A stretch of 64,000 nucleotides of DNA from Planctomycetota bacterium (lineage in GTDB: Bacteria > Planctomycetota > UBA1135 > UBA2386). Shown piece after piece: positions 42,236 through 52,496 of the stretch; the stretch's first letter is position 1, and each line of letters opens with the position of its first letter. The notes below the pieces were generated by a model. It was given only the letters and a program-made list of their open reading frames with translations. It had not been told where the DNA came from and ran no database searches. The stretch covers positions 434,001 to 498,000 of the forward strand of contig JACKHZ010000010.1 of NCBI GenBank assembly GCA_020638735.1. The letters are read 5' to 3'. Position numbers and translations under genes: made by a program.

Positions 42236-42916
42236 TCACAGCGGGTTGCCGTCCTCGTCGAGTGCGCCGGTCTCGTTCGGCGTCGCGAGGATCGCCTGCA
42301 GGATCGTCGGGTCGGTGAAGAAGCCGGGGTAGTAGTAGCCGTTGGCGGCGAGCTGCGGGTGGAAGGCGCGGTAGTGGTTGCGGGAGCCCTTCATCAGGTT
42401 CTGCCAGACGGTGTCGATGTCGCGGTTGTCGGTGAAGTAGAGCGCGTGCTCGAGATCGACGATGTCGAGGTCTTCGATCAGCGCGCCGACCAGCAGCGCG
42501 TGCGACAGCGACACCTGCCCGAGCGTGGTGGCGAAGTCGTAGAGCAGCGTGAACAGCGGATCGGTGAACACGCCCACCTGATCGGAGACCACCGGATCCG
42601 GCAGTTGGTAGCGGTCCAGCGCGAACGCGACGAGGTCCATGTGGCTCTGCTCGGACTGCGCGATGTTCTGGAAGATCGGCACCTGCCAGCGCTGGAAGAG
42701 CGTCCGGTAGACGTCGCGGGCGAGCTTCTCCTCCTCGCGCATGTGCGTCAGGAGCCACTGCTCGTTGGTGTCGATCGTCTCGAGCGGCAGGGTCTGGATG
42801 TAGGCGATGACGGAGGCGTTGCCGCCGCCGCCGCCCGGGCCGCCCTGGGCTTGGAGTGGGAGCGCCAGAAGCGCGATGCCGAGGGTATGACGGACGAACC
42901 GGGTCGAACTGCTCAT
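42236..42916 (-). CDS. Secreted DUF2202 (ferritin-like) protein, copy 1, 226 aa
   Basis: The ATG at 42916 gives a signal peptide cut near LQAQ, then a short Gly run. The core is DUF2202, a ferritin-like four-helix bundle: LTHMREEEKLARDVYRTLF and IAQSEQSHMDLVAFAL place Glu, Asp and His as in di-iron sites, and LEHALLVGAL-like SHALLVGALIEDLDI follows. Residues for metal binding appear intact. Whether it binds iron or another metal is unknown. It has its own sigma-54-like promoter and TGCGCA tandem motif, and lies immediately after the regulator gene on the same strand. A close homologue (copy 2) lies at 45612-46334. Confidence 0.85.
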   Translation of the reverse strand: MSSSTRFVRHTLGIALLALPLQAQGGPGGGGGNASVIAYIQTLPLETIDTNEQWLLTHMREEEKLARDVYRTLFQRWQVPIFQNIAQSEQSHMDLVAFALDRYQLPDPVVSDQVGVFTDPLFTLLYDFATTLGQVSLSHALLVGALIEDLDIVDLEHALYFTDNRDIDTVWQNLMKGSRNHYRAFHPQLAANGYYYPGFFTDPTILQAILATPNETGALDEDGNPL

Positions 42917-42960
42917 CGGATTCCTCTCTGGTCCTGCGGGTGAGGGGCAGAGGGGAGAGA

Positions 42961-42976
42961 GCAACGGTCATGCCGT
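42961..42976 (-). promoter_or_regulatory. Sigma-54 promoter (-24/-12)
   Basis: Minus-strand CGGCATGACCGTTGCT has GG at -24 and GC at -12 separated by the required ten bases, close to the TGGCAC-N5-TTGC consensus. It gives a leader of about 35 bases with an AGAGGAA ribosome-binding site before the ATG at 42916. Confidence 0.65.
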
Positions 42977-43035
42977 CGTGGCCACCTGGGTGGTGGCTCC
43001 TCGCGGCCGCTTCGGCCTGCGCATTCTGCGTCATG

Positions 43036-43052
43036 TGCGCAAGTCGTGCGCA
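43036..43052. promoter_or_regulatory. Tandem TGCGCA-N5-TGCGCA, candidate activator site 1
   Basis: TGCGCA at 43036-43041 and 43047-43052, 11 bases apart (one helical turn), with a third copy at 43019-43024. It lies about 75 bases upstream of the -12 element, a normal NtrC-type enhancer distance. The same arrangement is found at 46449-46465. Confidence 0.6.
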
Positions 43053-43060
43053 TGCGGCCG

Positions 43061-44385
<1,325 letters not shown>

Positions 44386-44389
<4 letters not shown>

Positions 44390-45636
44390 GCGGGCGCCTC
44401 CACCACGAAGCGCGAGCCGCGCGGCACGCGGCGTTCGTGCCGGAGCTCGAGGCCGTGATCGATGGCGACCCGGCGGGCGATGGCCAGGCCCAGCCCCGTG
44501 CCGCCGGCGCGACCGCTGACGTAGGGTTCGAAGAGGGTCGCCTCGAGCTCGTGGGGCACGCCGGGGCCGTCGTCCTCGACGCCCAGTCGCAGGTGCTCGC
44601 CGGTGCGCTCGCAGAAGATGGTCACCGTGCCTCCTGGACCGACCGCCTGGGCGGCGTTGAGCAGCAGGTTGGTCAGCAGCCGTCGCAATTGGTCCCGATC
44701 GGCGTCGATCGATGCATCGGTGCAGCGGACCGTGAGCCTGGCGCCGGCGCGCTCGACGTCCGGTTGCAGCAGCTCACGCAACTCGGCGAACAGCCCGGGC
44801 AGCGGCACCGGGGTGCGACGCAATCGAGCGGGGCGGCTGAGCAGCAGGAACTCGTCGAGGCGCGCGACGGTGCGGTCCGCCTCGTCGACGATCGCGCCGG
44901 CGGTGCGCTGGGCTTCGGCTGGTGGGAGGTGGCCCTCGGCGATGCGCTCGGCGAGACCGCGTACGACGCCGAGCGGGTTCTTGGTCTCGTGCACCAGGCC
45001 GGCGCCGAGCCGCCGCAGCGTCTCCAGGCCCTGCACGCGGGCGGCGCTGCCCGCCAGCTGCTCACGCAGCGCCTGGCGGTGGCCGCGTGCGACGAACGCG
45101 GCGGTGGCGATCGCGATGCCGACGGTCAGCGCGGTCGTGGTCACCAGCATGCGCTGCAGGTCCTCTCGCTGGCGCAGTGTCAGCTCGCCGTCGTCGACGA
45201 CCACCACCAGCGACAGCGCTTCGTCGGGCACGGGCGTGAGGCCTCGTTCGCCGGCGCTGCGTCCGAGTGCGCGGCCGAGGGGACGCAGCGGCAAGAAGGC
45301 GTGTTCGAACCAGTGACGGGAGTCGCTGCGCTCGGGCAGGCGGCCGGCGAAGGCGAGCGGCTCGCGGTCCTCACGTTCGATCGCGATCCACTGCATGCCG
45401 AATCGTCGCAGCGCCTCGGCAAGCGCCTCGCCGGTCGCCGTCGGGTCATAGAGGCCTCCGCGGAACTCGCGCACGGCGACGCCCTCGACGGCGTTCCACA
45501 GCGCTTCGCCGTAGCGGCGGTGCTCGGCGAGGTGGCGCGCGTCGCGATCACGAAGGTCTGCGTATTGCCACGCCACGACCGCGGCGATCGCCGCCAACGC
45601 GATCAGTGGCGTCAGGAGCCGCGGGTGGAATCGCAT
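44386..45636 (-). CDS. Membrane sensor histidine kinase, 416 aa
   Basis: The first membrane helix is at 8-25 (LTPLIALAAIAAVVAWQY); an extracytoplasmic sensor region of about 140 residues follows, then a second helix near 168-188 (TTALTVGIAIATAAFVA). HisKA has the phosphorylated His in GLVHETKNPLG near 215; the ATPase has NLLLNAAQA, DDGPGV and GGTGLGLAIAR. It is paired with the NtrC-type regulator by a four-base overlap. Its start overlaps the end of the DUF2202 copy-2 gene by 25 bases. The signal sensed is unknown. Confidence 0.93.
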
Positions 45637-46334
45637 TGCTGGCCACAGTCTACGCGGCGCCCGTGCCCGCGCCCGTTGTTCTGTCGGCGGGTGCCCGGCC
45701 CGTTGCCCCTGCCGTTGCCGCCGTCGCCGCCGGTGGCCGCGACGAGGTGGCGGCGATTTGCAGCCTGGATGTTCTCGAGCATCGGCACCAGGACCGTGTC
45801 CCTGCCCATCTGCAAGAGCCGGTCGTAGGCCCGGATCATGTCCGCTTCCAGCTCGGCGATGCGCTGCTCCGTGAGCTCGAGCGTGGTCGGCAGCGCGACC
45901 GAGCGGCCGGCGCTCGTCACCGGCTGCACGCCAGCGCTGCGCAGAGTCGCGGTCAGCGCGGCGATGTGGTGCTCCTCGGCGCGTTCGTGGTTGGTGAAGC
46001 GCGGCAGGCCGAAGCGCGCGGCCGCCGCGCGATAGACGTCGCGCGCGAGGAACTCGTCGGCGAGCGTGCCCTGCAGTTGCGTCACCATCGCATCGCTCAG
46101 CGCAGACTCGCGCGGCGTTCCCTGCGACTGTGTGCGGGCCGGCTGCCGGTCGCACGGCTCTGCGCACAGTTGCGGTTGTCGTCTTGCGCGCTGCTGCACC
46201 GGCCGCGCGTCGCACGACTGTCCGCCGCGACGACAGCTGCTGGATCCAGCCCCGACGCCGCACTGTGCCACGCCGATCCCGGCCGTAATCAGCGCGCCGA
46301 ACAACATCCAGATCATCCTCGAACCAGTCTTCAT
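45612..46334 (-). CDS. Secreted DUF2202 (ferritin-like) protein, copy 2, Cys/Arg-rich ends, 240 aa
   Basis: The signal peptide MKTGSRMIWMLFGALITAGIG is followed by a linker with six cysteines (QCG, SSC, SCD, LCAEPC). The DUF2202 core then shows LADEFLARDVYRAAAARFG, ERAEEHHIAALTATL and ADMIRAYDRLLQMG, with the Glu/His pattern of a ferritin-like site. The C-terminus is Gly/Asn/Arg-rich with two more cysteines. Copy 1 lacks these cysteine-rich ends. It overlaps the kinase gene by 25 bases and so forms the first gene of an operon with kinase and regulator. An AAGGAG ribosome-binding site is present. Confidence 0.83.
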   Translation of the reverse strand: MKTGSRMIWMLFGALITAGIGVAQCGVGAGSSSCRRGGQSCDARPVQQRARRQPQLCAEPCDRQPARTQSQGTPRESALSDAMVTQLQGTLADEFLARDVYRAAAARFGLPRFTNHERAEEHHIAALTATLRSAGVQPVTSAGRSVALPTTLELTEQRIAELEADMIRAYDRLLQMGRDTVLVPMLENIQAANRRHLVAATGGDGGNGRGNGPGTRRQNNGRGHGRRVDCGQQCDSTRGS

Positions 46335-46360
46335 GGCTTGCTCCTTGTCGGAGGCTGCCG

Positions 46361-46376
46361 GTCAAAACGCGTGCCG
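46361..46376 (-). promoter_or_regulatory. Sigma-54-like promoter, copy 2 operon
   Basis: Minus-strand CGGCACGCGTTTTGAC has the -24 GGCAC and a TTGA in place of TTGC at -12, at the exact ten-base spacing. It lies 27 bases before the ATG at 46334, so it would drive DUF2202, kinase and regulator together. The -12 mismatch makes it weaker than copy 1. Confidence 0.5.
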
Positions 46377-46448
46377 CGCCGCGCCTCCCGGGATGGCCAC
46401 GGGCCGACCGTGCGCGCTTGCGCAGATGGTGCAGCGCGAGCTCCGCAC

Positions 46449-46465
46449 TGCGCAGGAACTGCGCA
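46449..46465. promoter_or_regulatory. Tandem TGCGCA-N5-TGCGCA, candidate activator site 2
   Basis: TGCGCA at 46449-46454 and 46460-46465, again 11 bases apart, with a third at 46419-46424. It is 115 bases before the copy-2 ATG; site 1 is 120 bases before the copy-1 ATG. It lies between this operon and the divergent methyltransferase gene. Confidence 0.6.
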
Positions 46466-46545
46466 GCCGCGGCCGCCCGTCGGCGGATCGAGCTTCCCTG
46501 GCTGTGCGGTGGCGTGGCGCGCGGCGGCGCGACATCATGCGGAGC

Positions 46546-47334
46546 ATGTCACGCCCACCCCGAACCCTCGAGTCGGTCAAGAACCCGGCCGTGCAGCGCT
46601 TCCGTGACGCGGCGACCGGGGCCGGCGAGCTGATGCTCGCCGAGGGCGTGCGGCTGGTGCGCGAAGCGCTCGACGCCGGGCTGCAGGTGGTCGAGGCGGC
46701 GGTCTCGCCGCGGCTCGGTGACGACGACCTGCGCCAGCGGCTGCAGCAGACGGCGGGATCGTTCCTCGACTGCACCGACGCGGTCCTGCAGCGCATGAGC
46801 GCGCTGGAGTCGCCGCAGGGTGTTGCCGTGCTGCTGGCGCGTCCTGTCTACGCCGACGAGGACCTCCTGCGCGGCGACCTGTCGCCGCTCGTCGTGGTCG
46901 CCGCTGGGCTGCGCGATCCGGGCAACCTGGGGGCGGTGCTGCGCACGGCGGAGGCGGCCGGTGCGACCGGCTGCATCGCCCTGCGCGGCGGCGCCGATCC
47001 GTTCCGCGACAAGGCGGTGCGGGGCTCGATGGGGTCGGTGTTCCGGCTGCCGGTGCGACACGGCGTCGAGAGCGTCGAGGCGATCGAGTTCGCGCGGCGG
47101 CACCGGCTGCAGATCGTCGTCGCCGACGGCGGCGGACGGCGTGATCACACTGCCGTCGACCTGCGCCGGCCGTCGTTGTTGGTCGTCGGCGCCGAGGCGG
47201 CGGGGGTGCCCGCCGAGTGGCTGCGCGCCGCCGACGAGCACGTGCGTATCCCGCTCAAGGCGCCGGTCGAGAGCCTCAACGTGGCGGTCGCCGCGGGCGT
47301 CGTGCTGTTCGAGGCGCGGCGGCAGCGGCTGTGA
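46546..47334 (+). CDS. SpoU-family (TrmH-like) RNA 2'-O-methyltransferase, 262 aa
   Basis: SPOUT-fold enzyme that methylates a ribose in rRNA or tRNA. The N-terminal substrate-binding part (KNPAVQRFRDAATG, LMLAEGVRLVREALDAG) is of the RlmB type. The catalytic domain has GLRDPGNLGAVLRTAEAAGATG (motif 1), VVGAEAAGVPAEWL (motif 2) and IPLKAPVESLNVAVAAGVVLFE (motif 3), all intact. Target RNA not identifiable. It starts at 46546 (or 46537) and overlaps rarA by four bases, so the two are probably co-transcribed. Confidence 0.93.
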   Translation: MSRPPRTLESVKNPAVQRFRDAATGAGELMLAEGVRLVREALDAGLQVVEAAVSPRLGDDDLRQRLQQTAGSFLDCTDAVLQRMSALESPQGVAVLLARPVYADEDLLRGDLSPLVVVAAGLRDPGNLGAVLRTAEAAGATGCIALRGGADPFRDKAVRGSMGSVFRLPVRHGVESVEAIEFARRHRLQIVVADGGGRRDHTAVDLRRPSLLVVGAEAAGVPAEWLRAADEHVRIPLKAPVESLNVAVAAGVVLFEARRQRL

Positions 47335-48683
47335 GCCTGTTCGGCGATCCGGGCGCCGCGGACGACGGCGCCGTCGCCGGCGACGGCACGAAGGCGCCCC
47401 CTGCGCGGCCGTTGGCCGAGCGCATGCGGCCGCGCACGCTGGACGAGTATCTCGGCCAGGACGCGTTGGTCGGCGAAGGACGTGCGCTGCGCCAGGCGAT
47501 CGAGCACGGCGTCGCGGGTTCGCTGCTGTTGTACGGGCCGCCGGGGGTCGGCAAGACGACGCTGGCGCTGTTGATCGCGCAGCACGCCGACCTGCACTTC
47601 CAGCCGTTCTCGGCGGTGTTGAGCGGCGTCGCGCAGGTTCGTGAGGCGGTCGCGGAGGCGGTCGCGCGGCGCGAACGCGAGCGGCGCGGGACCTTGTTGT
47701 TCGTCGACGAGATCCATCGCTTCAACAAGGCGCAGCAGGATGCGTTCCTGCCGCACGTCGAGCGCGGCGACATCGTGCTGGTCGGCGCGACCACCGAGAA
47801 CCCGTCGTTCTCGATCAACGGTGCGCTGTTGTCGCGGTGTCGCGTGGTGCCGCTGCAACCGCTCGCCGACGAGCACGTCGAATCCTTGGTGCGCGCGGCG
47901 CTGGGAGACCGCGAGCGCGGCCTCGGTGTGCGCGGCCTGCGCATCGGCGCCGAAGCGGTGGCCCGCCTGGCGGCGCTGGCCGGCGGCGACGCCCGCCGCG
48001 CGCTGGTCTGTATCGACGCCTGCGCCGCCACTTGTCTCGACGGCGACGAGATCACCGCCGAAGCGATCGTCGAGGCGTTCCAGCACCGGGTGCTGCAGCA
48101 CGACAAGGACGGTGACCTGCACTTCGACCTGCTGTCCGCCCTGCACAAGAGCTTGCGGAACTCGGACGTGCAGGCGGCGGTGTACTGGTTGGTCCGCGCG
48201 CTCGAGGCCGGCTGCGACCCGCGCCACGCGTCGCGGCGTCTGCTCGCGGTGGCAGCCGAGGACGTCGGCCTGGCCGACCCGATGGCGCTGCAGGTGGCGA
48301 CCGTATGCGTGCAGGCGGTCCAGGTGCTCGGCATGCCCGAGGGACGCCTGCCGCTGGTAGAGGCCGCGGTCTATCTCGCGGCGGCGCCGAAGAGCAACGC
48401 CGTCGTGCGCGCGATCGAGGCGGCGACGGCGGCGGTGCGCAAGGGCGCACAGCACCCCGTGCCACTGCACCTGCGCAACACCGTGTCGGCGCTGGCGCGA
48501 GACCTCGGCCACGGCGCTGGCTACGTGTATGCGCACGACACGGCCGCCGGTGTCGCCGCGATGCAGTGCCTGCCGGACGGCCTGCAGGGCGCGCGGTTCT
48601 TCGTGCCGGGGGAGCGCGGCTTCGAGCAGCGCATCGCCGAACGCATGCGCGAGAACGACCAGCGGCGGCGCGGTGATGGCTGA
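47331..48683 (+). CDS. rarA: Replication-associated recombination protein A (AAA+ ATPase)
   Basis: 450 aa, usual for RarA/MgsA. It acts at stalled forks and is related to clamp-loader and RuvB ATPases. Walker A is GPPGVGKTT; Walker B FVDEIHRFNKAQQDAFLPHVE; sensor 1 VGATTENPSFSINGALLSR; and the C-terminal tetramer domain has DLLSALHKSLRNSDVQAAVYWL and RRLLAVAAEDVGLADP. The GTG start overlaps the methyltransferase stop (GTGA). It overlaps the downstream DUF72 gene by eight bases. Confidence 0.96.
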   Translation: MSLFGDPGAADDGAVAGDGTKAPPARPLAERMRPRTLDEYLGQDALVGEGRALRQAIEHGVAGSLLLYGPPGVGKTTLALLIAQHADLHFQPFSAVLSGVAQVREAVAEAVARRERERRGTLLFVDEIHRFNKAQQDAFLPHVERGDIVLVGATTENPSFSINGALLSRCRVVPLQPLADEHVESLVRAALGDRERGLGVRGLRIGAEAVARLAALAGGDARRALVCIDACAATCLDGDEITAEAIVEAFQHRVLQHDKDGDLHFDLLSALHKSLRNSDVQAAVYWLVRALEAGCDPRHASRRLLAVAAEDVGLADPMALQVATVCVQAVQVLGMPEGRLPLVEAAVYLAAAPKSNAVVRAIEAATAAVRKGAQHPVPLHLRNTVSALARDLGHGAGYVYAHDTAAGVAAMQCLPDGLQGARFFVPGERGFEQRIAERMRENDQRRRGDG

Positions 48684-49503
48684 CGAGGTGTTGTTCGGCG
48701 TCGCCGGGTGGTCGTACCCGGACTGGCAGGGCATCGTCTACCCCAAGGGCTGCAAGGACACCTTGCGCGCGGTCGCCGAGCGCGTGCCGCTGATCGAGAT
48801 CAACAGCACGTTCTACGCGACGCCATCGGCGAAGAACTGCAGCTCGTGGGTGCGCCGCACCGAGGACCTCGGCACGACCTTCACCGCCAAGTTGCCGAGT
48901 GAGTTCACGCACCTGCGACGGGTCGATGCCGCGCAGGCGGCGGCGACGCGTGAAGGCCTCGCACCGTTGGCCGAGAGCGGTCGTCTGGCCGGGCTGCTGG
49001 CGCAGTTCAACCATGAGCTGCAGGCCACATCGGGCGCCATCGAGCTGATCGCCCGGTTGGCAGAGGAGTTCGCGCCGACCGCCCCGCTGTTCGTCGAGGT
49101 CCGTCACCGGTCGTGGAATGCCGCGGCCGGGCTCGAGCGACTGGCAGCGCTCGGCGTCGGCGTGCTCGAGCTCGACTATCCGGGCATGATCGGCGGCTTC
49201 TCGCGCGACGTGACGGGGGTGCATGTCGGCGGAGTCGCCTACTTCCGGCTGCACGGCCGAAACCGCGCGTGGTTCCGCAGGGGAGCGGGGCGCGACGAGG
49301 TCTACGACTGGCGCTACTCCGACCCCGAGGTGCGCCAGCTGTGGAATCGGTTGCAGCGCATTCGCGAGACGGCCACCCGCACCTTGGTCGTCGCCAACAA
49401 CCACTTCCACGGCAAGGCCATGGAGGTTGTCGAGCAGCTCCTGGCGCACTACCTCGGCGGTGGCGCGTCCGAGCCATCCCGGGCGTCGTCCGTGTCTCCC
49501 TGA
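48676..49503 (+). CDS. DUF72-family protein (YecE-like), 275 aa
   Basis: DUF72 proteins are TIM-barrel proteins of unknown function. Hallmarks: FGVAGWSYPDWQGIVYP at the start, EINSTFYATPSA, FTAKLPSEFTHLRR, FVEVRHRSW, VAYFRLHGRNRAWF and NNHFHGKAMEV. Length fits. It follows rarA with an eight-base overlap; the ATG at 48676 is the only sensible start. The last 20 residues are a Ser-rich tail. Confidence 0.92.
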   Translation: MADEVLFGVAGWSYPDWQGIVYPKGCKDTLRAVAERVPLIEINSTFYATPSAKNCSSWVRRTEDLGTTFTAKLPSEFTHLRRVDAAQAAATREGLAPLAESGRLAGLLAQFNHELQATSGAIELIARLAEEFAPTAPLFVEVRHRSWNAAAGLERLAALGVGVLELDYPGMIGGFSRDVTGVHVGGVAYFRLHGRNRAWFRRGAGRDEVYDWRYSDPEVRQLWNRLQRIRETATRTLVVANNHFHGKAMEVVEQLLAHYLGGGASEPSRASSVSP

Positions 49504-49610
49504 GGCGACAACCGCGCGGTCGCGGGGAGCTGCGAGGGGCGGAAACGCCGCGCCCTCGCCACGTCGGCGGCGGCATGACGCTTGCTCCGGCCTGTTCGAG
49601 GAACCCTGCC

Positions 49611-50072
49611 ATGCGCCTTTCCCAGCTCGCCGCCGTTCTCGTCCCCCTCGCGCTCATCGGCTGTGGCCGTCGCACCCACAGCAACCCGGCGGTCCGCGTC
49701 GAGTCGCCGCGCCTCGTGTCGATCCTGGTCGAGGTCTACGACCCGAACACCAACTTCGTCTGGCAGGATGCGTCGGTCCGGATCGTCGAGGCGGACCAGG
49801 AGTGGTCCGGCGACACGTGGGCAAGCCCCTATCAGGACTACTACCTGACCGATGCCAACGGCCGGGTGCTGCTCGACGAGTTCTTGCTGGCCGACGCCGC
49901 GGTCGGCTTCTACGAGGACCAGAACGGCGCGGCCGTGCTCTCCCCGGCGAGCAGCGAGGACGAGGCCACCGTCGTGATCGAGGTCTCGGGTGACGGCTTC
50001 CAATCGGTCTACGTGGAAGTCCCCCTGCGATGGTCGCAACCGGACGTGTTCGTCGAGGTGCCGTTCTACTGA
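49611..50072 (+). CDS. Lipoprotein, 153 aa, unknown function
   Basis: MRLSQLAAVLVPLALIGCG is a lipoprotein signal with lipobox LIGC. The mature chain is a small all-beta domain (LVSILVEVYDPNTNFVWQDASV; LTDANGRVLLDEF; VVIEVSGDGFQSVYVEV) resembling a carboxypeptidase-regulatory/Ig-like fold used in surface or assembly proteins. No catalytic residues. It is a single-gene unit 107 bases after DUF72. Confidence 0.7.
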   Translation: MRLSQLAAVLVPLALIGCGRRTHSNPAVRVESPRLVSILVEVYDPNTNFVWQDASVRIVEADQEWSGDTWASPYQDYYLTDANGRVLLDEFLLADAAVGFYEDQNGAAVLSPASSEDEATVVIEVSGDGFQSVYVEVPLRWSQPDVFVEVPFY

Positions 50073-50191
50073 TCCGGGTGCCAGACGCAGGCCCGGGGCC
50101 GGTCGTGCAGGGCTTCAGGAGGGTCAAGTAGTCGCGCGCCCGGTGCCGATGACCGCCTCGCCGGCACGACCGCCATTGGAGAGGCGCACAC

Positions 50192-51103
50192 TTGGACACG
50201 ATTCTGCTCGTCAATGATTCGGCAACCCTGACCAAGGTGTTGTCGTCCCACTTCAAGTCAGCGGGCTATCGGGTCATCCCCGTCACCGGGGTGATGGAGG
50301 CCTACGAGGCCTACATCCGCAACGACGTCGACCTGATCCTGACCGACTTCGTGCTGCGCGATCGCGACGGGTTGGACGTCATCCAGACGTTCCGCTGCAA
50401 GAAGGCCCAGGGGGCGCTGCCCATCGTCGTCTTCACGGCGCTGGAGGACGAGGAGACCGCCAAGCGCTGCACCGACGCCGGTGCCAGCCTGGTCCTCTGC
50501 AAGAGCAACGGCACCGAGCGGCTCGTCGAGCGCATCGAGGCGCTGATCGACGAATACAAGTCGAAGATGCCGAGCGCCTCGCTCGACCAGGACATGGGGC
50601 GCTGCATCGTCAAGGCCACGGCGGACGTGTTCCGCACCATGATGAACCTGAAGATCTCGGCTGGCGAGCCGGTGGTCGAGAAGGCCAAGATCCGTTCGGC
50701 CGAGGTGATCGGCAGCATCGGTGTCGCCGGCTTCCTCAGCGGTTCCATCTCGCTGTTCATGCCGAAGTCGATCGCCAAGAAGGCGGTCGCAGCGATGCTG
50801 ATGATGGAGCCCGACGAGCTCGCGGATGGCGATCTGGTCGACGCGATCGGCGAGCTGACCAACATGGTCGGCGGCGGCATCAAGACGGAGCTCTTCCAGA
50901 AGGCGCCGCTGTTCGACATCTCGGTGCCGAGCGTCTACGTCGGCGAGGACCTGCAGCGCCGCACGGTCTCCCAGGACCTCTGCTTCCTGGTGCCGTTCAC
51001 GGTCGGCGAAGAGACCTTCTCGGTCGAGTTCCTGATGGTGACCAAGAAGGACGGCGGTACCGGAGTGCAGGCCTCGGTGGTCGACAGCATGCAGAAGGTC
51101 TGA
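50192..51103 (+). CDS. Receiver domain-CheX-like phosphatase fusion protein, 303 aa
   Basis: The N-terminal 120 residues are a response-regulator receiver: VNDSAT with an acidic pocket, Asp52 in LILTDFVLRDRDG, Thr in VVFTALED and Lys in LVLCKSNG. Residues 130-303 are CheX/CheC-like; the phosphatase motif E-x-x-N is seen in DAIGELTNMVGGG. This pairing suggests a self-modulated or cross-talk regulator rather than a DNA-binding one; no effector HTH exists. The start codon is TTG at 50192 with GAGAGG upstream. No partner histidine kinase is adjacent. Confidence 0.85.
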   Translation: MDTILLVNDSATLTKVLSSHFKSAGYRVIPVTGVMEAYEAYIRNDVDLILTDFVLRDRDGLDVIQTFRCKKAQGALPIVVFTALEDEETAKRCTDAGASLVLCKSNGTERLVERIEALIDEYKSKMPSASLDQDMGRCIVKATADVFRTMMNLKISAGEPVVEKAKIRSAEVIGSIGVAGFLSGSISLFMPKSIAKKAVAAMLMMEPDELADGDLVDAIGELTNMVGGGIKTELFQKAPLFDISVPSVYVGEDLQRRTVSQDLCFLVPFTVGEETFSVEFLMVTKKDGGTGVQASVVDSMQKV

Positions 51104-51145
51104 TCGGCCTTCCCGGCGGCGGGCGTCCGCGGCACACTCGCATGA

Positions 51146-52483
51146 GTGTCTCGCGACGCGATCGTCGATCCCGCCCTGCATCGGGCGCGCCGTCAACGTC
51201 TGCTCAACGCCCTCGGCGACGGCGTGCTGCTGCTCGCCACCGCGCGTGAGGCGGGGCGCAACGGCGACGTGCTGCACGAGTTCCGCCCCGGCTCGGACCT
51301 CCACTACCTGACTGGCTTTCCTGAACCGGACGCCGTCCTGGTGGCACGCCGCATCGATCTGCGCCGTCATCACGCGACGCTGTTCGTGCGGCAACGAGAC
51401 CCCGAACGCGAGACCTGGGACGGCCCGCGTTTCGGCACGGAGGGGGCGGTGCGGAGGTTCGGCGTCGATCGGGCGGAGCCCGTGGCCGAGTTGTGGAAGC
51501 TCCTGCCGGAGCTGGCGCCGATCGGCGCGCCGTTGTTCCACGCTCTGGGGCGAGACCACGAGTTCGACCGGCGCCTGCTGGCGGCGTTCGGAGCGGTGGC
51601 GGACAAGCGGCGGCGGCGGGTCTGGCCCCGCCATCCGGCGATCGTGGATCCGCTGCCCGTGATGGCCTCCGAGCGGCTGGTGAAGGACCGCGCCGAGCTG
51701 GCCAGTCTGCGCGCCGCCGCGGCGGCGACGGTGGCCGGTCACGTCACGGCGATGCGGGCCGCTCGCCCGGGCATGTTCGAATACGAGGCGCAGGTGGCGC
51801 TGGAAGCGGAGTTCCGTCGCGCCGGCAGCCCCCGCAACGGTTACCCGTCGATCGTCGCCAGCGGTGGCAACGCCTGCGTGCTGCACTATCACGACAACGA
51901 TCGGCGTATGGTCGCGGGTGACCTGCTGCTGATCGACGCCGGCGCCGAGGTCGACGGGCTGACGGCGGACGTCACCCGCACGTTCCCCGTCGACGGGCGA
52001 TTCACCCCGGCGCAGGCGGCGGTCTACCGTGTAGTGCTGCGCGCGCAGCTCGCCGGCATCCGCGCCTGCAAGGTCGGCGCGCGCTGGGACAGTGCGCACC
52101 GCGCTTGCGTGCGCTCGTTGACGCGTGGTCTCGTCGAGCTGGGGGTGTTGAAGGGGGCTCCGCACGAGCTCGTCGCCGAGAACGCCTTCCGCCCGTTCTA
52201 CATGCACGGGACCAGCCACTGGCTCGGCCGCGATGTGCACGATGTCGGAGCCTACGAGGACGCCGAAGGCAACCCGGAGAAGCTGCGCGCGGGCGCGGTG
52301 CTGACCGTCGAGCCTGGGCTCTACTTCACTGCCGGTGATCGTCGGGTGCCGAAGGCGCTGCGCGGCATCGGCGTGCGGATCGAGGACGACGTGCTGGTCA
52401 CGGCGAAGGAGCCGGTCGTGCTCACGGCGGCGGCGCCGAAGTCGATCGCCGACATCGAGCGCGTGATGGCCGTGCGAAGCTGA
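51146..52483 (+). CDS. pepP: Xaa-Pro aminopeptidase (M24B family), 445 aa
   Basis: Cleaves the N-terminal residue preceding proline, with two metal ions. The N-terminal creatinase-like domain (HEFRPGSDLHYLTGFPEPDAVL) precedes the 'pita-bread' catalytic domain with all five ligands: Asp in LLLIDAGAEVDGLTADVTRTFP (two), His in MHGTSHWLGRDVHD, Glu in TVEPGLYF and Glu in VRIEDDVLVT. Full length. Start is a GTG. It is a stand-alone housekeeping gene between the receiver-CheX protein and the sugar transferase (convergent). Confidence 0.94.
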   Translation: MSRDAIVDPALHRARRQRLLNALGDGVLLLATAREAGRNGDVLHEFRPGSDLHYLTGFPEPDAVLVARRIDLRRHHATLFVRQRDPERETWDGPRFGTEGAVRRFGVDRAEPVAELWKLLPELAPIGAPLFHALGRDHEFDRRLLAAFGAVADKRRRRVWPRHPAIVDPLPVMASERLVKDRAELASLRAAAAATVAGHVTAMRAARPGMFEYEAQVALEAEFRRAGSPRNGYPSIVASGGNACVLHYHDNDRRMVAGDLLLIDAGAEVDGLTADVTRTFPVDGRFTPAQAAVYRVVLRAQLAGIRACKVGARWDSAHRACVRSLTRGLVELGVLKGAPHELVAENAFRPFYMHGTSHWLGRDVHDVGAYEDAEGNPEKLRAGAVLTVEPGLYFTAGDRRVPKALRGIGVRIEDDVLVTAKEPVVLTAAAPKSIADIERVMAVRS

Positions 52484-52496
52484 AGACCGCGCCGGC

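Noticed and set aside
42236..42260. Stem-loop between the convergent Kelch and DUF2202 genes as terminator
   Set aside because: A GACGG/CCGTC pairing exists nearby but is short, with a long loop; too weak to list.
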